Program-made: the position numbers and the translations under genes
The notes under the pieces: generated by a model
What the model was told of the DNA's origin: nothing
Database searches by the model: none
What the model saw: only the letters and a program-made list of their open reading frames with translations
In this document: piece after piece, positions 20,138 through 21,421 of the stretch
How the letters are laid out: each line of letters begins with the position of its first letter
Position numbering within the stretch: the first letter of the stretch is position 1
Source: Pelargonium nanum
Lineage: Eukaryota; Streptophyta; Magnoliopsida; Geraniales; Geraniaceae
Assembly (NCBI GenBank): GCA_036897485.1
Contig: JAYMTF010001767.1
Coordinates: 1-21,421 of the forward strand
Direction: 5' to 3'
Length of the DNA stretch: 21,421 bases

Positions 20138-21060
20138 CCCCACAAGGGTACCCAAAACAATCTATGGTAGTTTTCTTAGATACTCTCATCTCGAATTCTC
20201 CATACAACGGTAAATGAATCATTTTTAGGGAACACATCTCACCGATTTATTTTCTCTGAATACATTATAAATAAATTATGCATTGATGAGTCTCAAAATG
20301 ATCCCCTAGTTACCATATCATCAATCATTACTTTCATTAACAAAGATTTGTTTTCTCTCTCTTATTCGACACATAACTATAGTTAGTTGGTTATCAATTA
20401 AAAAATATAATAAAAAATTGGAGGTCCAGAACCTCTATATAAGGTCTGACCATTTATATTAAAAAATCGCATTGAAGGTCCTCTCAAAGACCAAGGCCCA
20501 TAGGTCCGAAGGTGTTGGAGACCATTAATGCAAATGCTCTGAGTTAAAAAATTATTATAATTAAACCTTTTGGTTACCGAAAACTTCATACCTTGACGTT
20601 TTCAAAGTCTGGAAACTTCAAACCTTGAAGGTTCTAGGCTTCTAGCATCAAAAACTATTCTAACTCTTTTTTATCAATGCCCATATAGACTCTATTGGTT
20701 CTAATACTTTTTTTCCTAGTGTATGACCGTCATTCTGTCATGTCTCACACATGTACTTCACATGCATTTTCCATACATTCGGAAAAATCCCTTATCTTAA
20801 TTTTAATTATTACGAAGTGCATTTTGTTTTTGACTAAAGTGAAAGTGTCAGAAGGCATTTTTCCAATTTTTCTAAAGCAACTTTCATAAAGTATTCAGTT
20901 ATACAATATAATTGAAAAAAAATACTTTTCCCATAGTTATCTAACCTCACTCAGTAAGATGTAAAATCACATTCTCTAGGCAATGTGATTGGATTGTACA
21001 TTTGGGAAGAGTTGTGTCGTGTGTGTATATACTAAAAGTAGTGTCATAGTACTTGTATTA
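20138..21060. other. AT-rich intergenic DNA, no gene recognised
   Basis: No gene is supported. 20415-20540 has several GGTCC, GGACC and GGTCTGACC words and ends GCAAATGCTCTGAGTT, a phrase often seen at MITE ends, but no matching opposite end or target duplication was found. Confidence 0.35.
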
Positions 21061-21305
21061 TTTTTTTTAACTCAAAAGATGAAATATCATTAACTTATAT
21101 AGTTAAATAACAAAGGATAGATAAAGTCCGGAGAGTGACAACCCACCCATATAACATGGTCTGACACATGCTCCGATGACCTAGTCAAAGCATGAGCCAC
21201 TCGACTCGCAGATCGATTTACAAAAAAAATTTACACTACCAATATTAGCAGCAATAGAACGAACATTTTTAAATATTAGCAGCAAAGATTTATATTTTTA
21301 AATAT
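21061..21305 (-). mobile_element. 3' end of a LINE retrotransposon (RNase H-like tail, 3' UTR, poly(A))
   Basis: On the minus strand a frame reads FVNRSASRVAHALTRS, then SDHVIWVG and SPDFIYPLLFNYIS, and stops at 21092-21090. This is the usual C-terminal end of the plant LINE RNase H-like domain (family R-S-x-N-x-x-A-H-x-L-A pattern). Here the usual Asn of RSAN is Ser, and a T-run near 21222-21229 shifts the frame relative to the upstream IAANIGSVNF. A short 3' UTR ends in an A8 tail (21068-21061 on the minus strand). It is a 5'-truncated, dead copy; the left limit of the coding similarity is uncertain. Confidence 0.65.
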
Positions 21306-21327
21306 CTTGAACGTAGACATTATGGAT

Positions 21328-21421
21328 TAGGGCTTGTTTGGTAACACTACTCAAAAGCCAAAAGCAGCTTCAAAGCTACTTTTAAAAGCTGGCTTGTTTG
21401 CTAAAAATGATTTATAGAAGC
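21328..21421 (+). mobile_element. Start of a hAT-like MITE, cut by the window edge
   Basis: TAGGGCTTGTTTGGTAACAC, followed by repeated AAAGCAGCTTC, AAAGCTAC and AAAAGCTGG words, is the familiar left end of nonautonomous hAT-like plant elements. The right end lies outside the window, so neither length nor target duplication can be checked. Confidence 0.45.

Overview
The window is nuclear DNA from a flowering plant, most likely a eudicot. The evidence is GT-AG introns in two intact multi-exon genes of plant families, AT-rich intergenic DNA, and several kinds of plant retroelement and MITE debris. The species cannot be named from the sequence.

Layout. Bases 1-58 are a fragment of nuclear 18S rRNA cut at the window edge. 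Two intact genes follow on the minus strand. The first (405-3991, 8 exons, 296 aa) is a short-form tRNase Z, which matures tRNA 3' ends. The second (6303-9645, 10 exons, 472 aa) is a secreted or vacuolar serine carboxypeptidase-like protein with the whole Ser-Asp-His triad. Their exons were assembled by hand; all junctions keep frame and use GT/AG. The genes are about 2.3 kb apart and nothing suggests a shared function.

From about 10.7 kb to the right end the window is transposon-derived. A minus-strand LTR-like piece (TATA box, R/U5-like stretch, degenerate initiator-Met primer-binding site) lies at 10717-11034. A plus-strand, intron-containing gag-like gene of the 'putative plant transposon protein' type (12803-15542) is broken by stops and frameshifts but keeps four exons and a poly(A) signal. 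Downstream of it are three different tandem arrays in a row (40 bp, 52 bp and about 126 bp periods, 16250-17291). A 50-bp motif at 10779-10827 recurs in inverted orientation at 18917-18964, so it brackets this 8-kb block.

Further right are a 722-bp insertion candidate flanked by an 11-bp direct repeat, a 463-bp MITE with long inverted ends and an 8-bp target duplication, a 22-bp x 4 tandem repeat, a TRIM-like element with a duplicated internal domain, the 3' tail of a LINE with its poly(A), and the first part of a hAT-like MITE leaving the window.

No clear new biological system was found. The most unusual parts are the bracketed, tandem-repeat-rich gag-like block and the isolated 18S fragment.
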